Positions 10,780 through 23,962 of a DNA stretch of 64,000 nt are shown here, in pieces (positions within the stretch are counted from its first letter, which is position 1; the number at the start of each line of letters is the position of its first letter). This DNA is from Chrysemys picta bellii. Lineage: Eukaryota; Chordata; Testudines; Emydidae. The position numbers and the translations under genes are program-made. Where the stretch lies: assembly GCF_011386835.1 (NCBI RefSeq), contig NC_088795.1, positions 105,088,434-105,152,433 of the forward strand, in the 5' to 3' direction. The notes beneath the pieces were generated by a model. The model was not told where the DNA came from. It saw only the letters and a program-made list of their open reading frames with translations, and did not search any database.

Positions 10780-11590
10780 CTCCTGTGGCGGGCCACGGCA
10801 TGCCTGGGGTGTCTGCCTTGGTTTCCCTTTTCTTCCAGAGACCCTGGTAATTCCATGAATGAAAGTCATAACAAAAATCCCATGACCATAATCCATTGTT
10901 CCCCAAACAGTACATTCACTCTTTCAATTCTTCAAATTCCAACAACACCAGGTACAGCTCCAGTGTTGCTCACCACGGTCCAGCACAGCTCTGGCAGATC
11001 TTGCTAAACTCCAGCTCTTCAGTAAGGCTCTGGCATCACTCTCCACTCCTCACCCCAGCCTCTCTAGCTGGGATTTTCCCTCCTCTTTCCTCCTCAAGTC
11101 TGGTTCTAGCTCCTACAGCAATAGCAAGTTCACCCTTCCATCATTCCCCAGCCCTCTCTGACCCTGCAGCTTTAGCTTTCTAGCACAGAGAACCAAACAG
11201 CATCTCCCTCTACTGTTTTCATCCTTTGGCCCTCTCTGGCCATGGATCTCTGGCCTGGGGAGGTTTGCAGGTGATCAGCCAACTGACTTCCACTTTTATT
11301 AGCCTGATTTGACTCCACTACTCACTGGGCAACTCTCACTGCTTCCTCCTTCAGGGGCTTTCAAATCAAACCCCTGAAGCTCTCAAATCAGCTCTGCTCT
11401 TCTGAGCTTTCTCACTGGGTTCTTGGTTCTGAACTTTCTCTCTTAATTCTGAAATCACTCTTGCCTGTAGCTCTCTCATTTATAAGCCCTAGGGGCAGCC
11501 CTGCCCGCCTCATTACACCAAACTAGGGTGCAACTGGACTGGAATAGGAGGGCTGGCCCAATGTCATTAAAGGCCCACTTTGTTACATGG
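10780..11590 (-). repeat. LTR-like or CR1 leader block
   Basis: Read on the minus strand the block begins TGTAACAAAGTGGGCC at about 11586, has a TATA-like CTTATAAATGAG near 11478-11489, and is then purine-rich down to about 10800, next to the CR1 5' end. A leading TG and a TATA-like box suit a solo LTR, but no matching CA end with target duplication was found. It could equally be a long CR1 5' leader or another retroelement promoter. No protein is encoded. Confidence 0.35.
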
Positions 11591-13242
11591 GGAAAAACAG
11601 TAATTCAAGATAATGTTACACACTGGAGGCTGGATGTTCTGGAAAATAAATCTAGGTCCTCAAACTCTAGTGTGTTAGGTTGAAAGAAGGTGTTTGAAGA
11701 AGATCAGTGAAATATTACTCTGCCTATTTCCCAAGAAGAGCATTTAAATGTGACATTTGAATCCTTGTTTCTAACCCGTAGCAAGGCATCTGAAAACTAT
11801 CAGTGCAAGAGGGATCAGAAAATAGACTGGTTTATTTGTGCTTTCTGGGATTTTTTGTTGGGTGGTTTTGTTTTGTTTTTATTATTATTAACATCAGTAT
11901 TTGTAAATGATCATTCTAGGGCTTGAAACAGATTTTTAAAACACACAGAAAAGTTTAGTTTTTTCAGGTCACCAAGTGTTAATGTTTCCTGGTGTGGCTA
12001 GGGAAATAAGGCTAGGAGATAGACACTCAGACTTCTTAAGGAAGGATTTGCAAAAATTGGTAGTGGTTCAGCAATTTTTCCCTGCCAAATTTTTAACAAC
12101 TTGGGAGGATAAACAATATGTTTTACTGGCTACAACTCTGAAAGTTTTGTGTTGTTTTAATCTTCAAAAGAGGTTTTATTGGCATATGTGGAACAAACTG
12201 ATGGATTAGATGAAGATTAGAATGTACTAACTCCGTGTGTTCCAGCAAATAGGCTTCTGTATGGAATTTTACAAAGTCTATGAACTTTAAGTACACTTGG
12301 AAAGCTGTTGCCAAGACTTAATATTGTCTATGTAATAAAGCACAGTGACAGTGCTTTGTTTAGACAATGTTGGTAGGATTTTCTCACTTTTTTTGTTTGT
12401 TTGTTTGTTTCTCTTTTTAATGCACTGTACCTATGGTCTGGACTGCACATTGGAGAATCCTATCCAACCTGCATTTGGAGCACCTGATCCCAGGAGGAGC
12501 ACCAGTGTATGCATAAAGCTTCCTGATCTCCTAGGAGAAGTAGTGAAACCACTGCTACACCCCTTTATGAGGTACAGCTTTGTACATATACAGAAATCTG
12601 TGCAGACCAGTGAATGAGGATGCAGAGACATGGCCTGCCTGTCCTCCAATTCCCACCCCTTTGGGGGCACTAGGCATCCCCAGGGAAATTAGGATGGAGC
12701 AGTCCTTGCATTTTTGTCTGGCCCTCACACCGGCTATGTTTAGATGTGTGTGCACTGTATGAAAGCATGGCAGAATTAGTCCTTTAATGTGGAACATATA
12801 CATTCTGTTATTATCAAAAAGTAGGGAAAAATGATGGTAAGAATTCAATGACTTGGTTGTCCTAATGTTGTCACTTTGGGTACCTAAAAGATGCTTTCCC
12901 TGAATTGTCTCTTCCAATTGTCATTAGGGAGAGAGACCAAGAGGAAACACTCTCTAGGGTTGAGGCAGGAGGGTTGTTTGTTTTGTTTTGTTTTTACTTA
13001 CAGAGTTGTGAATAATGAAAATAAATCAACATAGTTATTTCAGGAGTAAAGTACACTACCAATAACCCTGTTAGACTAAAGTTTTGAATGAGATGGTTTA
13101 AAAAATAGTAACAATTAGAAAAGTGCGGAGCATGATCTTGTACTTCATCATTACCCTGAGATAATATACAGGCAATTGAAACATTAATGAAAAATTGGAA
13201 ATTCATTGCAAAAGCCAAAATAAATTTGTTTGCTGAAGAAGC
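11591..13242. other. Intronic sequence without recognised gene
   Basis: AT-rich and unique-looking. It includes GTTT repeats near 12390-12410. Open frames of 120 codons or fewer on both strands around 12430-12920 show no domain or splice context. Confidence 0.55.
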
Positions 13243-13250
13243 AACTAGAC

Positions 13251-13921
13251 CAGAGGTGGGCAAATTACAGCTTGCAGGCCACATCCAGCCCGTAGGACCG
13301 TCCTGCCCGGCCCTTGAGCTCCCGGCTGAGGAGGCTAGCCCCTGGCCCCTCCCCTGCAGCCACACTGCCATGTGGGCAGTGCTCGGGGCGGCAGGGCTGT
13401 GAGTTCCTGCGAGCAGAACGGTAGTGTGTCTAGCTCCGCCTGGCAGCATGTCTGCCAGACATGCTGCTCTGAGAAGCATGGTAGGGGGCTGGGGCCGGGG
13501 GGTTGGATAAGCGGCAGGAAGTCCCAGGGGGCGGTTAGGGGACAGGGAACAGGGGGCAGTTGGATGAGGCGGAGGTTCTGTGGGGGGGGGGCGGTCAGGG
13601 GACGGAGAATGGGGGGAGTTGGATAGGTGTGTGTGTGTGTGTGGCCTGTCGGGGGCGTGGATAGGGGTCGTGTTGCTGAGAGCAGGGGGGTTGGATGGGG
13701 GTGGGTTCCCGGGGATCGGTTAGGGGCGGGGGTCCCGGTAGGGGGCAGTTAGGTGACAAGGAGTAGAGGGGGTTGGATGGGTCGGAGGTTCTGAGGGGGG
13801 CAGTCAGGGAGCAGGAAGAGGGAGGGGGCTGTTTGGGGAGGCAGAGCCTTTCCTACCCGGCCTTCCATACAGTTTTGCAACCCCAATGTGGCCCTCGGGC
13901 CAAAAAGTTTGCCCACCCCTG
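13251..13921. mobile_element. hAT MITE with internal G-rich minisatellite
   Basis: The left end is CAGAGGTGGGCAAATTAC and the right end is GGCCAAAAAGTTTGCCCACCCCTG in shorter inverted form, a hAT-type pair. The flanking 8-mers are AACTAGAC (13243-13250) and AACTAAAC (13922-13929), a target duplication with one mismatch. Between about 13480 and 13830 the interior is a decayed tandem array with the recurring phrase GGGGGCAGTTGGATG plus GGTTAGGGGACAGG variants and a (GT)n run at 13627-13642. The plus strand here is strongly G-rich. It encodes no gene. Confidence 0.88.
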
Positions 13922-13929
13922 AACTAAAC

Positions 13930-16786
13930 AGAAAGACAAGATATGCATGTCTGATGTTGAAAAAAAGCATATTGTGCCTAATACACTGGAGAAATTGTTC
14001 AAAAACAGTTCATCCATGTAAAAATCTGACGGCTGTAATGCTGCCAAGGTCAATGAGACCTGCTGAGGAAGTGCAGGTCGAACAAGTTAAAGCTGCCTGA
14101 AGGCAACTTTTAACGTGTGTCCAATTTTTCTAGATTTTTCTTTTTAAATAGAAATGAGAATAAGTATAGACTCTTAATTTGTGTAATTTCTTCTTTTTCT
14201 ATTTTCACCCCCTCATATCTGATACATTTTATAAATTTTAACATAAGAGTACACACTGGTATAAACATATTTGCTTGATTTATGAGAGAAATGTCTAGCA
14301 CTATTTATCAAACAAATTAAGCTAATTTGCATGATATGAGGGATAAAAACAACAGTATGTACCTTATATAATCAAGTCAATTATATAGACTTCATATTGT
14401 TAATTAGAAAACAGTTAGAAACATACACCCCATCAACTGTAGGTACTAAAAGATTGTAGAAGAAAAAGAAAATAGAACTTGGCTACTTTAACTAGGGATA
14501 TGAAATCTCAAATGACTTCTAGCCTTACAAGATAAGCTTAGTCAACATCTGGCATGATGTTCTATACTCAGATGTCGTAGTCTTGAGTGACTAGATTTAG
14601 GCATGAGGCCAGAGGAAATGGTAAGTCACTCTGAATAGCATCAATCTGATTATTCTTACATCAGCAGAAAGGTTTTATTTTTATTATTGTTACTTAAGAG
14701 CCACAGTATAATGCTGAACTCTGAGACTTCCACTAGATTAGTATCTTTAGTAAAATAACTAGCTTTTTAGTTATCTTTAGTCTTTCAGTAATAATTATAT
14801 ATACTAAATAGGAATAAGAAGAAATTATACTTTTAAGGAAGAGGTCTCTCAGTAGGAATAATTACTGGCAACAGCAACCTTGGCATGGTCTTATTGTTTT
14901 TATCAGTGGAACCCCAACAAAACTGACACGCTCTCTGTGGAAATTATTCAGCTTCCAAACATCGGTGAATGCTTCCAACAATAAACTTCACTCAGAGGGA
15001 ACTTGTATAACTAACTGGACAATCTTTTGTCATAATCCATTGGCAATTGACTCACTAAAATCCTGATTCACTGCAGCCAACATTGCTTTGTGTTAAAAGA
15101 CAATGATATCATTGATTATTAAGAGCGTAACCAGAATAAAACAAAAAGAAGACGTTTTGTATTTACAATGGGCCAAATTGTGCCTGGCCCTTGAATGGTT
15201 CACACAGAATATACCATACATCCTTTTAACGAAACACAATAGTATAGATAAACCTAGATACAGGAGAAAATTTAGGAAACTCAGTTAAACATATGCTTGT
15301 TAGAGACATGGTAACTGCAGACATTTTCTGCAGAGAGGTAGCACAACACCCTAGAGAACCAAATTATTAATTCATTGATGAGAAGGTTGTTTATGCCATT
15401 GACGCCACCTCAGGATTTGCAGAGATTTGCTTCACAGGCTGTAGGAGAGGACATATTAAATGAAACTGAAATGCAAGCTCTACAGAGCTTATACCTACTA
15501 AGAAATAATGTAGAAGTATACAAGTCAATCCCAAAGGAGCAGACATAATGGGCTTGTTACAGACACGCTTTCCTCACAATAAGGAATGTTAAGGACAGGT
15601 GATAGGACAGTGAAGCTGTGGTGAAATGTGTATTTATATTATATCAGGGCATTCAAGAAGGAGAAAAAGGATGAACCAGAAAGAGATACATTTCCAAAAG
15701 TGGGCTCTAAATTGGTTATTTCTTTTTTTTTTCCCCTTGGTGCTTATCTTTAGAAAGCTAGGGTCTGAATTTCAAAATTGATTATTTTCACAATCCCAAG
15801 TGAAAGGAAAGGTGCGTTGATGTTCTGCACCTTTATAAACTATGCCCTAAGGATAGAAAGCTTCACACCCACCTACTGAAGAACCCCAAATCTCAGTCCA
15901 CCTTTGAAAATTTGAGCTTTAATGTAGTGGGGCAGCATGGCCAAGATATAAAGCAACATACTAGAAAGCAGGAGATATATCAAATATATTGTTCCAATAA
16001 TCAGAAAGAACCATAATCTGTCCCCACCAGATTACTTAGCTACAAGACCCAAGAGAGTAGGTGTGTTTTTTCTAAACTTTAGTATATATTCATGTCTACT
16101 CTTGGTAGACTTCTTTTCAAAGTATCTTGATTCTTTTTACATTTGCCAAACAAAACAGAAAATGCAGTGTCGGAGGAGGACGTGATTGCCAAATTAAAAT
16201 TGCATGTGTGCGATATGACTTTGAGTGACCATGTTCCATTTGGAAGCAGAGAAATGGGTAACTGTAAAAATCTTTGGGAGTGGAACTCACCCATTGCAGT
16301 CTAGGATACTGTTGTAGCTTATAGAAATGATGTATTTATGTTTATAAAGAAATGCTGAAATGTAAGTAGGACCAAAAATCTATTTCTTAAAAATAGGTTT
16401 GACAATAGTCAAGCAGGGCCTGGTAAAATATGAATAAAGTGAAGTGAGATAATGCAGAGGCAAGTTTAAGATAAGTTAGGACATAATCCCAGGTCGTGCT
16501 GTAAACATGTTTTTGTCCTAACGGGTTTTTACAAGTGTTTTAGATAAAATGTTAATGTTTTGGAAAATGCTACTTATATTGATAGTTATAGGTATGGCAT
16601 TTACACAGATACTAATTAAGATGATGCTTCCTGTTCAATAGTCAATAAGTAGACATTTTTAAATTATGGTAAAAAGGTGGATTTAATGTTAATTAATGAA
16701 GGAACATTATTGTAATTGATTATAAAAAAGGTAGCATGTTAATTTTAGATTAGGTGCACCCATCCACTGCCAAGCTACTATTACAG
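13930..16786. other. AT-rich intronic sequence
   Basis: No repeat family or coding domain was recognised. Short frames such as 15103-15288 and 16079-16294 lack any motif or splice context. Confidence 0.6.
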
Positions 16787-17007
16787 CAGTGGTTTTCAAC
16801 CAGTGGTCTGTGGACGTCTGGGGGTCCACAGACTATGTCTCAGGGTTCCATGAAAGGTTGTCATTACCATAGAATAGTGGGTTTTCAACCTCTGATCCGT
16901 GGACCAGTGAGGGGTCCATATACTATGTCTAAGATTTCCAAAGGAGTCCACACCTCCATTCAATTTTTGTTAGAGGTCTGCAAATTAAAAAAGGTTGAAA
17001 ACCACTG
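16787..17007. mobile_element. Short hAT MITE, 221 bp
   Basis: The ends are CAGTGGTTTTCAACC and GGTTGAAAACCACTG, a perfect 15-bp inverted repeat of the hAT/Charlie type. Flanking octamers TATTACAG and TGTTAGAG agree at six of eight positions, consistent with an old target duplication. The interior repeats the phrase GGGTCCA and is noncoding. Confidence 0.85.
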
Positions 17008-19186
17008 TGTTAGAGAAAAGATTATATCCATTCTCCTCGTTTAGGGACCAATCATCTTTAAATGTATCATTTCATCTTCAAATGTAAGTATCAGTGTGGT
17101 GTAAGGTCATAGTGTAATGCCTGTTTGCTTAACTAACTCTTTTATATTAAGTAAAGTCTTTAATTTTTATTATTCATTATGTCATTCACAGTCCTCCGCT
17201 AAATTAAATTATCCGTATCTGCCCTGGAGGCTCGAACCTTAAAGAATTCATTTTGGTTTTATTCTTTATTTTAACCATTTAATTGGGAACAGATAAATCA
17301 AAGGTTACTCCATCAATCTGACAGAATATCAGAAAGAGCCATTCAAACAGTAAAGTTACTGTTCCACAAAACATGTGCTTCAAAGATCTAAAATATGTCT
17401 ATCTCCTCTTGTGTTGAGAAACAGAAATGGAGTACTCTACATTCCAATTAAAAGGATCGGGTGATGAGACCGCCTCTTCCATCTTCACATGAGGTGATAA
17501 AGCCTCATATACTCAATCAAGTTAATGGCTAGAGGTGGTCAAAAAATGGAGCGGGGGGCAAAGGAATTGTCAACATCAAAATTTTGAATTTTTCAAAAAT
17601 GTCCAACCAACTTCATCCACTTCAGGCTAAAGCAGTTACAGAAAAGACAGGAAAAGATGTTGAGATCAGACATCCAGACAACCTGTTTTTCATTGCAATG
17701 CCCAGGCAAATTACAAAAGTAATACCAACAGACCCAAGGCCTTGCTTATATCACAATGAAACTCACAATGGTCCAAGTAGACTAGAAGACACCTAATATC
17801 TGATTGTACAACCCCAACCAGGGACGCAAAGCAGACATATGTGCCAACTATCCAACCAATCATTTCAATCATAGTCCACCAGTAGATGTCTTGCTACCAG
17901 TCAGAATCTCTGATCTTTGAAACTCTAAGTTTCACAACATATCCACGTTATATGCCAGACATTTCCCAGCCTACAGAAATTCACCAGAAGCCTTATGTGC
18001 ACAAAGCAGGTGGGTATGGGAACTTGTATGAAAATTATATATATTAATTAGATTCTGAAAGCCAAGAGTAAAATCTAATGGCCTGTGTGCTGGTAACCTT
18101 TCACCCCCACAAGTAAAGAACAAGCTGCAAATAATGAAGAAGGCTGAACCAGATATTATGTTTTAAGCCTTGGCAAAAAGTTGTTTTTTGAAGTCGTTTT
18201 TATTGTATTAAGTGGAACTTAATGTAAAAAAGGGCATGTAGTTTGCTGTGTACAGTCTCTCTCTTTAAAATTACGTCTGTGTGACCGGTATTGAGATGCA
18301 CCCACTGGGAGAGGGCTCTAGATGCAGCCTGTTGAAGGAGTTTTGAATATGCTCTTCTAATGCACAGGTTCACAAACATCAGTGCAAAACATTCACATGG
18401 TGAGATTACCACACCAAATGTTAGAGAACAACATATGTCCATTTTGAATGTGCCCCAGGGCCAGAAAGAATCCAAATTGTTGCTCTGCAGTATTTACAAG
18501 GTTTATCTCCAGTTTGAATAGCATACTGGATCATAGCTTAGAGAGCACTGGTTGCATTGCAGTGTTACTTAAACCATGCTGTGGTCATTATTAGTCAGTA
18601 TTTACCAGTAGTCATCAATATGAGGTATTTCAGATGCCAAAGTATAATTACTGTTGTTAAAAGGCTAGCATTTAAATATGACCATTGTGTATCCTGTTTG
18701 ATCTAAACACAAAAAAAAATAAGCATTAAGAGTGATAGTAGGGTTTCTAGTTGCCATTTTGGATTTACTCCTTAGGTGGAGTAAGCCTCTGCAGCTATAT
18801 TTTAATGTTTAAAAGCTTTATTTTCTATCCAAACAGCATATTTGATTATAGCAATGCTCAAAAATGCTGTTTGAACTGAAAATTAATCTTTTAAACATAT
18901 AAGAGTACCATCCACACATGGCACTCATTTCCACAGATCAACTGGGGAGTGGCATCCACAGGGTCAGAGGAGGGGCTGGATGATGCCATGGAACCACATC
19001 AAACTTCCTTCTAGCCTTTGTAGCGGTGATGCACTAGATCTGCTCATGGAAGCAATGGGGATGATCTCAACTTTAATTACTGTAGAGAAATTATTACATA
19101 TCTCAATAAAATGTGTAATGGAAACACTATTTGTCAGATATTGACATAAATATGTGCGTATAGCTCCACGCACAATGGGGACCTAA
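17008..19186. other. Intronic sequence without recognised gene
   Basis: Nothing convincing was recognised. Frames of 91 codons or fewer (for example 18200-18475 minus) lack domains. Confidence 0.55.
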
Positions 19187-20060
19187 GTATGGATCTATAG
19201 CTTCATACAGTTTAAGGCCAGAAAGGACCACTAGTTCATCTACTGTGACCAACTGTATATCACAGGCCACTAAATTTCACTGAGTTACGCCTGTATTGAG
19301 CCCACTAACTTGTGTTTGATTAAAGCATGTCTTCCAGAAAGGCATCCAGTCATGATGTAATGATCTGAAGAGGTTTATCCACCACTTCTCCTGGAAGTTT
19401 GTTCCAATGCTTAATCACCCTCATTGTTCAAATCTGTTTCTAATTTGAACCTGTCTGGTTTCAGCTTCCAACCATTGGTTTCTGTTATGCCTTTCTACAG
19501 ATTAAGGAATCCTTTAGTACCTTGTCTTTTTTTCCTTGTGCTCTGTAATAAAGTAACTTTCAGTCCTCTTTTTTTATATGCTAAGCAGATTGAGCTCTTT
19601 AAGTCTCTCACAATAACGCATTTTCTCCAGCCTTTGAATCATTTTGTGGTTCTTTTCTGCACCCTCTCCAATTTTTCAACAGCTTTTTAAAAATGTGGAC
19701 ACTAGAACTGGATGAAGTATTCTAATATTAGTTCCACCAATGACATATACTGGGGTAAAATCACCTGCCCACTCCTCCTCACTATTCCACAGTTTATACA
19801 TCCAATGATCCCATTAACCCTTTTTGTCACAGCAATGCACTGAGAACTCATGTTGAGTTGCTTGTCCACTATTATCCCTAAATCCTTTGCAGTCACTGTC
19901 GTCCAGGATACAATCCCCTATTCTGTAGATATGGCCTATATTCCTTGTAGCTAAATGTATATATTTGCATTTGGCTCTCTTTCACATTGAAGTACTGAGA
20001 CAGATATGACAGTTTCCTGAAATATCCTTCAAAAACCTCATTGAATTAAGTTTAAATATC
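19187..20060 (-). mobile_element. Old CR1 3' fragment, minus strand
   Basis: The sequence begins with the CR1 3' end phrase TTTAAGGCCAGAAAGGACCA (from about 19209). It then runs through diverged ORF2 C-terminal sequence, including segments matching the minus-strand motif for WNKLPGEVV near 19380-19400. At 19702-19896 the minus strand reads KDLGIIVDKQLNMSSQC and LPQYMSLVELILEYFIQF, as in CR1 ORF2 after the RT palm. It is more diverged than the copy at 27222-28515 and is full of stops. Confidence 0.75.
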
Positions 20061-20880
20061 TTTGGGTGTCCATAGTATGAAATGCAAACATTATGTATTA
20101 CTGTGATCTTGGATTATATATAACCTCTCTAACAGAAGAAATGTGAGATAAGGCCTGGATGATCAATGGACTATATTGAACATTATGCCATACAAAAATG
20201 GACTTTTGGGGCAATATATGTGAAGTGGATTTCCTGGGAAATACCTAGGGAGAAGTTAACACAAATTCCTCACCTCTAGTATTGCAGAAACCAAGCCTTT
20301 TGAAGCTATGCCCTGAGGAGAGGTTCTTTATCTGCTGATTACTTTTCTTGGTCACTGGACATCAAAGGCCCAAGATATATAAAGGAAAGACTGAACAATT
20401 CATGGTTGTTCTGGTTCGGAATATGAGGCAGTTATGAAATTGTAACCATAGGGAAAACCCAGTTATGGGTTTTAAAGGACTGACACTTACCAGAGCCAGA
20501 AATTCCAGTTGGGATGATCTCTGGTAAGCTTTTTAGTATGTGTGTAGGTTTTTATTGTTTTTAATATGTTTTCTCTGTCATGCTTTCACCTTAAGGATAA
20601 ATGCACTTGCTTAGAAAAAACTGTGTGATAACTTGTAACTGCTGGCAATTACAGCCATTCCCAGCCTTCAGAGAGGAAGCAAAGCACAGGCGCTGGCCTG
20701 TTTAGGCAGCCTGGCTTATTGGGAATATCTAAGTGTAGACGGGGAATGGTGCAGCCTGTAAAAACCCTGATCAGGAGGGAGAGAAACGTGGGTCTCTGCC
20801 CAACAGAGAAGATGGCTGAGTGGCCAGGAGCTTAGAGTGCATGCCCTTGAGGTACCACATATGTGGAACACAGATGCAGT
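20061..20880 (+). repeat. LTR-like interspersed repeat
   Basis: This moderately GC block has TATATAAAGGAAAGACTGAA near 20376 (TATA-like), a GGTAAGC motif at about 20521, and TTAAGGATAAATGCACTTGCTTAGA near 20592 (polyadenylation-like). It continues with CAGCCTGTAAAAACCC and AGAGAGAAACGTGGGTCTCTGCCC-like text. I recall this as a recurrent turtle repeat with LTR-like organisation, but neither end nor a target duplication was pinned down. A related end may lie at 21560-21720, where a TTTATTTTATTAATAAACCA run occurs. Confidence 0.4.
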
Positions 20881-23326
20881 TGCCCTGGACTGTGATAACT
20901 GCTTTTATTAATACCACTACTATTAATGACAATAATAATAATAATTAATAATTAATGCAATGAGAAACTCTAAAAAGGGTAAGATATAAATAGTCAAGTA
21001 ATAGACCAAATGTACAGGCTGCATTATCCATGTATGCTGAAAAGTCATGTGTATCTTTACAAGGCAATTTGCTAAAGATTAATTTTCATTCTTTCTAGTA
21101 TGAAGCATTACTCTGCTTGTTGTCATTTTTGAATGAGGCCTTGGGTTGCGTGAACAGTACAATTTGTTTTTGTGCAGGAAGCCCTGGTTCAGGAGCAACC
21201 GTTTGAAACTTGCTCCTGGACTTGTCATAATTAAATGTGCTTGGGAGCTGGGTGGTGTGCTTGGTCTTAAGGAAGTAGAGGGAAAGGCTACCTATGTTAC
21301 TCTGAGAGACACTGCCCCTCCCCCCCACACACACACCTGTGAAAGGAAAGGGATTTTTCATCCATTATTCAGGACAAAAACTAGGGACAGAGAGATCTAA
21401 GATAGCAGCAGGTTTCTCTCATTTTCTTTCCCTGTTAGTAGGTTCTGGAACCCTGCAGAGGGCTTCAGGTTAACTATTGATGACTCGTTGGGACAATTAT
21501 GGATTATTATACTCCATATTGAATGTAAGAAAGGTGAGAGTAACTTTCTGATAGGGCCCAAGGTCTGGGATAGATTCTGAGGGCATGAGAACCAGTAGCG
21601 GCACCCACCATGCCCAGGCTTGGGCTGTGAGGGTTCATATAGTGTTATTTTGGAATTACTTTATTTTATTAATAAACCAGACCCCAGGAATGGTGGCAGC
21701 AAGTTGTAGGTGGCAACTGCTGGAAATGAAGGGAAAATATATATAAAGGGGAAAATCAGTAGACAACACTACAACCACCTACCTTCAAGAAAAAGCAGAA
21801 CCAGATTCAGTGAAAGACTTCACCTTGACCCATTATTATGGCTATTAGGCCTATGCTTTGTTTTGGATGTACAGCCTCAAGGGTTATCCTGTGTCTATTC
21901 CTGTATTTGTCACTCTGCAGAGACTTTCAGCGTCAGCTAGTGATCGTTGTAATGGTTGTGTCGTGATGACAACACTTGTTGCAGGAATGGCACTTAATTG
22001 TAACAAAATAAATACTTAAAATATGATAAAATCTTACAAATTAAACACTGATTAAAGATTCTCTTTTTCCTGATCACTTTCTGTTTTTGTAATTACAAAG
22101 ATTTACAGCTAGTGCTGCATTACACGAACCACAGAAGAATGTTGCCTGCTGATTCAGTTAGATCTTAAATCTAAGGGGTGGAAGTAATGTTCTTCTGACT
22201 TCTTAAGTCATTGTTAGTTATTTCTACATTGTTAACTCTAAAGATTGTTACTTCTAGACTTGGAAAACATATATTCTATTTGGATTTTTTTTAATTTCTA
22301 CCCATTTGATATAAATTATTTCCACTGCCATATAAATGTACACATATACAACATATAAATCATGTACTCCAATAGTTCAGGATAGATTTATTTATGCTAT
22401 GGACAACTTCACTTTTGAAAAGGGTTGGTTTGTGATGGTGTGACTTTCAGAGTTTTGAGAAGTCTTGATTTCAGACTACTTGGAAACAATGTTTTGGATC
22501 ACTCTGAGTTTGGGAAACAGGAAGGACTGCAATGGCTTGCCTATCTCAGACTCAGGTCATATTTGGGTTACTGGAGCTAAAATATTAGTTTGTTTTGCAG
22601 CTCTGATTAAGATATTAAAAGAATAAAGCTAAGTTGAAGCTAAGTTTAATAATTTTAAAGAAATGAATATTTAATGTTACCAAACTTTTACCTCACTAGA
22701 GCTATACTGATTCTGAAAACCTGGCCTATGAATATTAACACAGAGATCAGCTCAGTCTGCTAAATTTGGATCTAGATTTCACAGGGGGCTTGGATGCAGC
22801 TCATAATAAAAGTAGGGAGCAGATGCAGGTCCAGTATTTTGGATTTAAAATACTTTAAAGATTTGCTAGTGTTTGAATCTCCTTCTCCTGCCTTTTCCCA
22901 GTAAGGGCCAAATTCAGGCATAAAACATACATGCCCACAAAAAGTAAGAATGGGAGTTTAAATAGCCCATAGAAACTCCAAATAACAATTTAAAAGGCAA
23001 ACCAAAAGCTAAAACATATGGGAAGAATTCTCACTTCTTTTAGGGGAGGATGGAGGGATGAGATAAAAGATTTACACAGGCAATAATCTGTAAATCAATA
23101 GGATAAATAGCCCTATAATTTGCTAATATAAGTGGCCCTATAGTTTAACAATACAAACATGAGACCTGTAAAATCAGAAAATGAACATATGTTACTTAGT
23201 GGATTAGTTATTATACAATAAGGAACAATCCAGCAATAGCACAGGAATGTACCAGATGACCTAATAGGTTTTTTCTGCCTCTAATTTATATGCAGTAGTT
23301 ACGATTTCTGTACTTATTAAGAGAAT
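20881..23326. other. Intronic sequence with short simple repeats
   Basis: Contains an ATAATAATAATTAATAATTAA run (20931-20957) and a CA-rich stretch near 21320. The block 21380-21720 may belong to the LTR-like repeat above. Open frames of 88 codons or fewer carry no domains. Confidence 0.5.
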
Positions 23327-23515
23327 AATCATAGAATATCAGGGTTGGAAGGGACCTCAGGAGGTTATCTAGTCCAACCCCCTGCTCAAAGCAGGACCAA
23401 TCTCCATACAGATTTTTGCCCCAGATCCCTAAATGGCTCATCTCAAGGATTGAGCTCATAACCCTGAGTTTAGCAGGTCAATGCTCAAACCACTGAGCTA
23501 TCCTTCCCCTCCATC
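23327..23515 (-). mobile_element. tRNA-derived SINE with CR1 tail (tortoise PolIII type)
   Basis: On the minus strand the unit starts with a tRNA-like head: AGGATAGCTCAGTGGTTTGA carries the A box (TAGCTCAGTGG), and the segment ending GAGCTCAATCC is the B box. A body follows, then a tail AGGTCCCTTCCAACCCTGAT ending ATTCTATGATT, which matches the CR1 3' end. This composite is characteristic of the tortoise PolIII SINE of cryptodiran turtles, which borrows the CR1 reverse transcriptase through its shared tail. No clear target duplication is visible. Confidence 0.88.
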
Positions 23516-23962
23516 TAAAGCATAACCAACTAAAGCCACCACCATTCTCATTAGTTACAGGTTTGAGGTTTTACTTTTTATATGTTCTATACAAAGTAGG
23601 ACAATTCAGTTACCTAGCCCAGATATATAACTATTTATCCTACAGAGTGAGGCTGCAGCTCTGTTTTTTGTATCCTTGCCAGGTTAATAAGATTATGACA
23701 ACATTCACAAGAGATTGAATACCTGAATATTTTGCCATTTATTACGCTTCAAGCCAAGTAATTTCCTTTAACGTCATGTGAGCAAATGCTGACTATAAAA
23801 CCTTCTTACATAAGGCTAAAAATCAAACAAACCCCAAATCCCAAGTGCAACAGGAAGAAATATTTTCTTTGCTCCATGTACAGAATGCACTGTTGGAAAG
23901 ATATGGTCCGATCTTACGTATTTATTTATTTTATTTTATTTCTCCATGTCTTGTTTTGCAGC
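23516..23962. other. AT-rich intronic sequence
   Basis: No gene or repeat was recognised. Confidence 0.6.

Larger units (their letters stand above)
6276..10856 (-). mobile_element. Near full-length CR1 LINE, minus strand, inactive
   Basis: The 3' end lies at the low coordinate, where ACATAAGA octamers (6279-6296) form the typical CR1 tail. Going up the window on the minus strand come the ORF2 C-terminus, reverse transcriptase, linker, APE-type endonuclease (to about 9623) and ORF1 (9810-10568), then a 5' leader to at least 10856. CR1 elements copy themselves by target-primed reverse transcription. This copy is dead: frameshifts separate every ORF2 segment, part of the RT is deleted, and a hAT MITE sits at 6749-7056. 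The neighbouring block to about 11590 may be part of its 5' leader or a separate LTR-like repeat. Confidence 0.9.

Noticed and set aside
12345..12917. Overlapping frames of 60-120 codons on both strands as a possible exon
   Set aside because: No splice-site context, no recognisable domain, and both strands are open.
13372..13626. An 84-codon Gly/Arg-rich frame
   Set aside because: It lies in the G-rich minisatellite of a MITE, with no domain.
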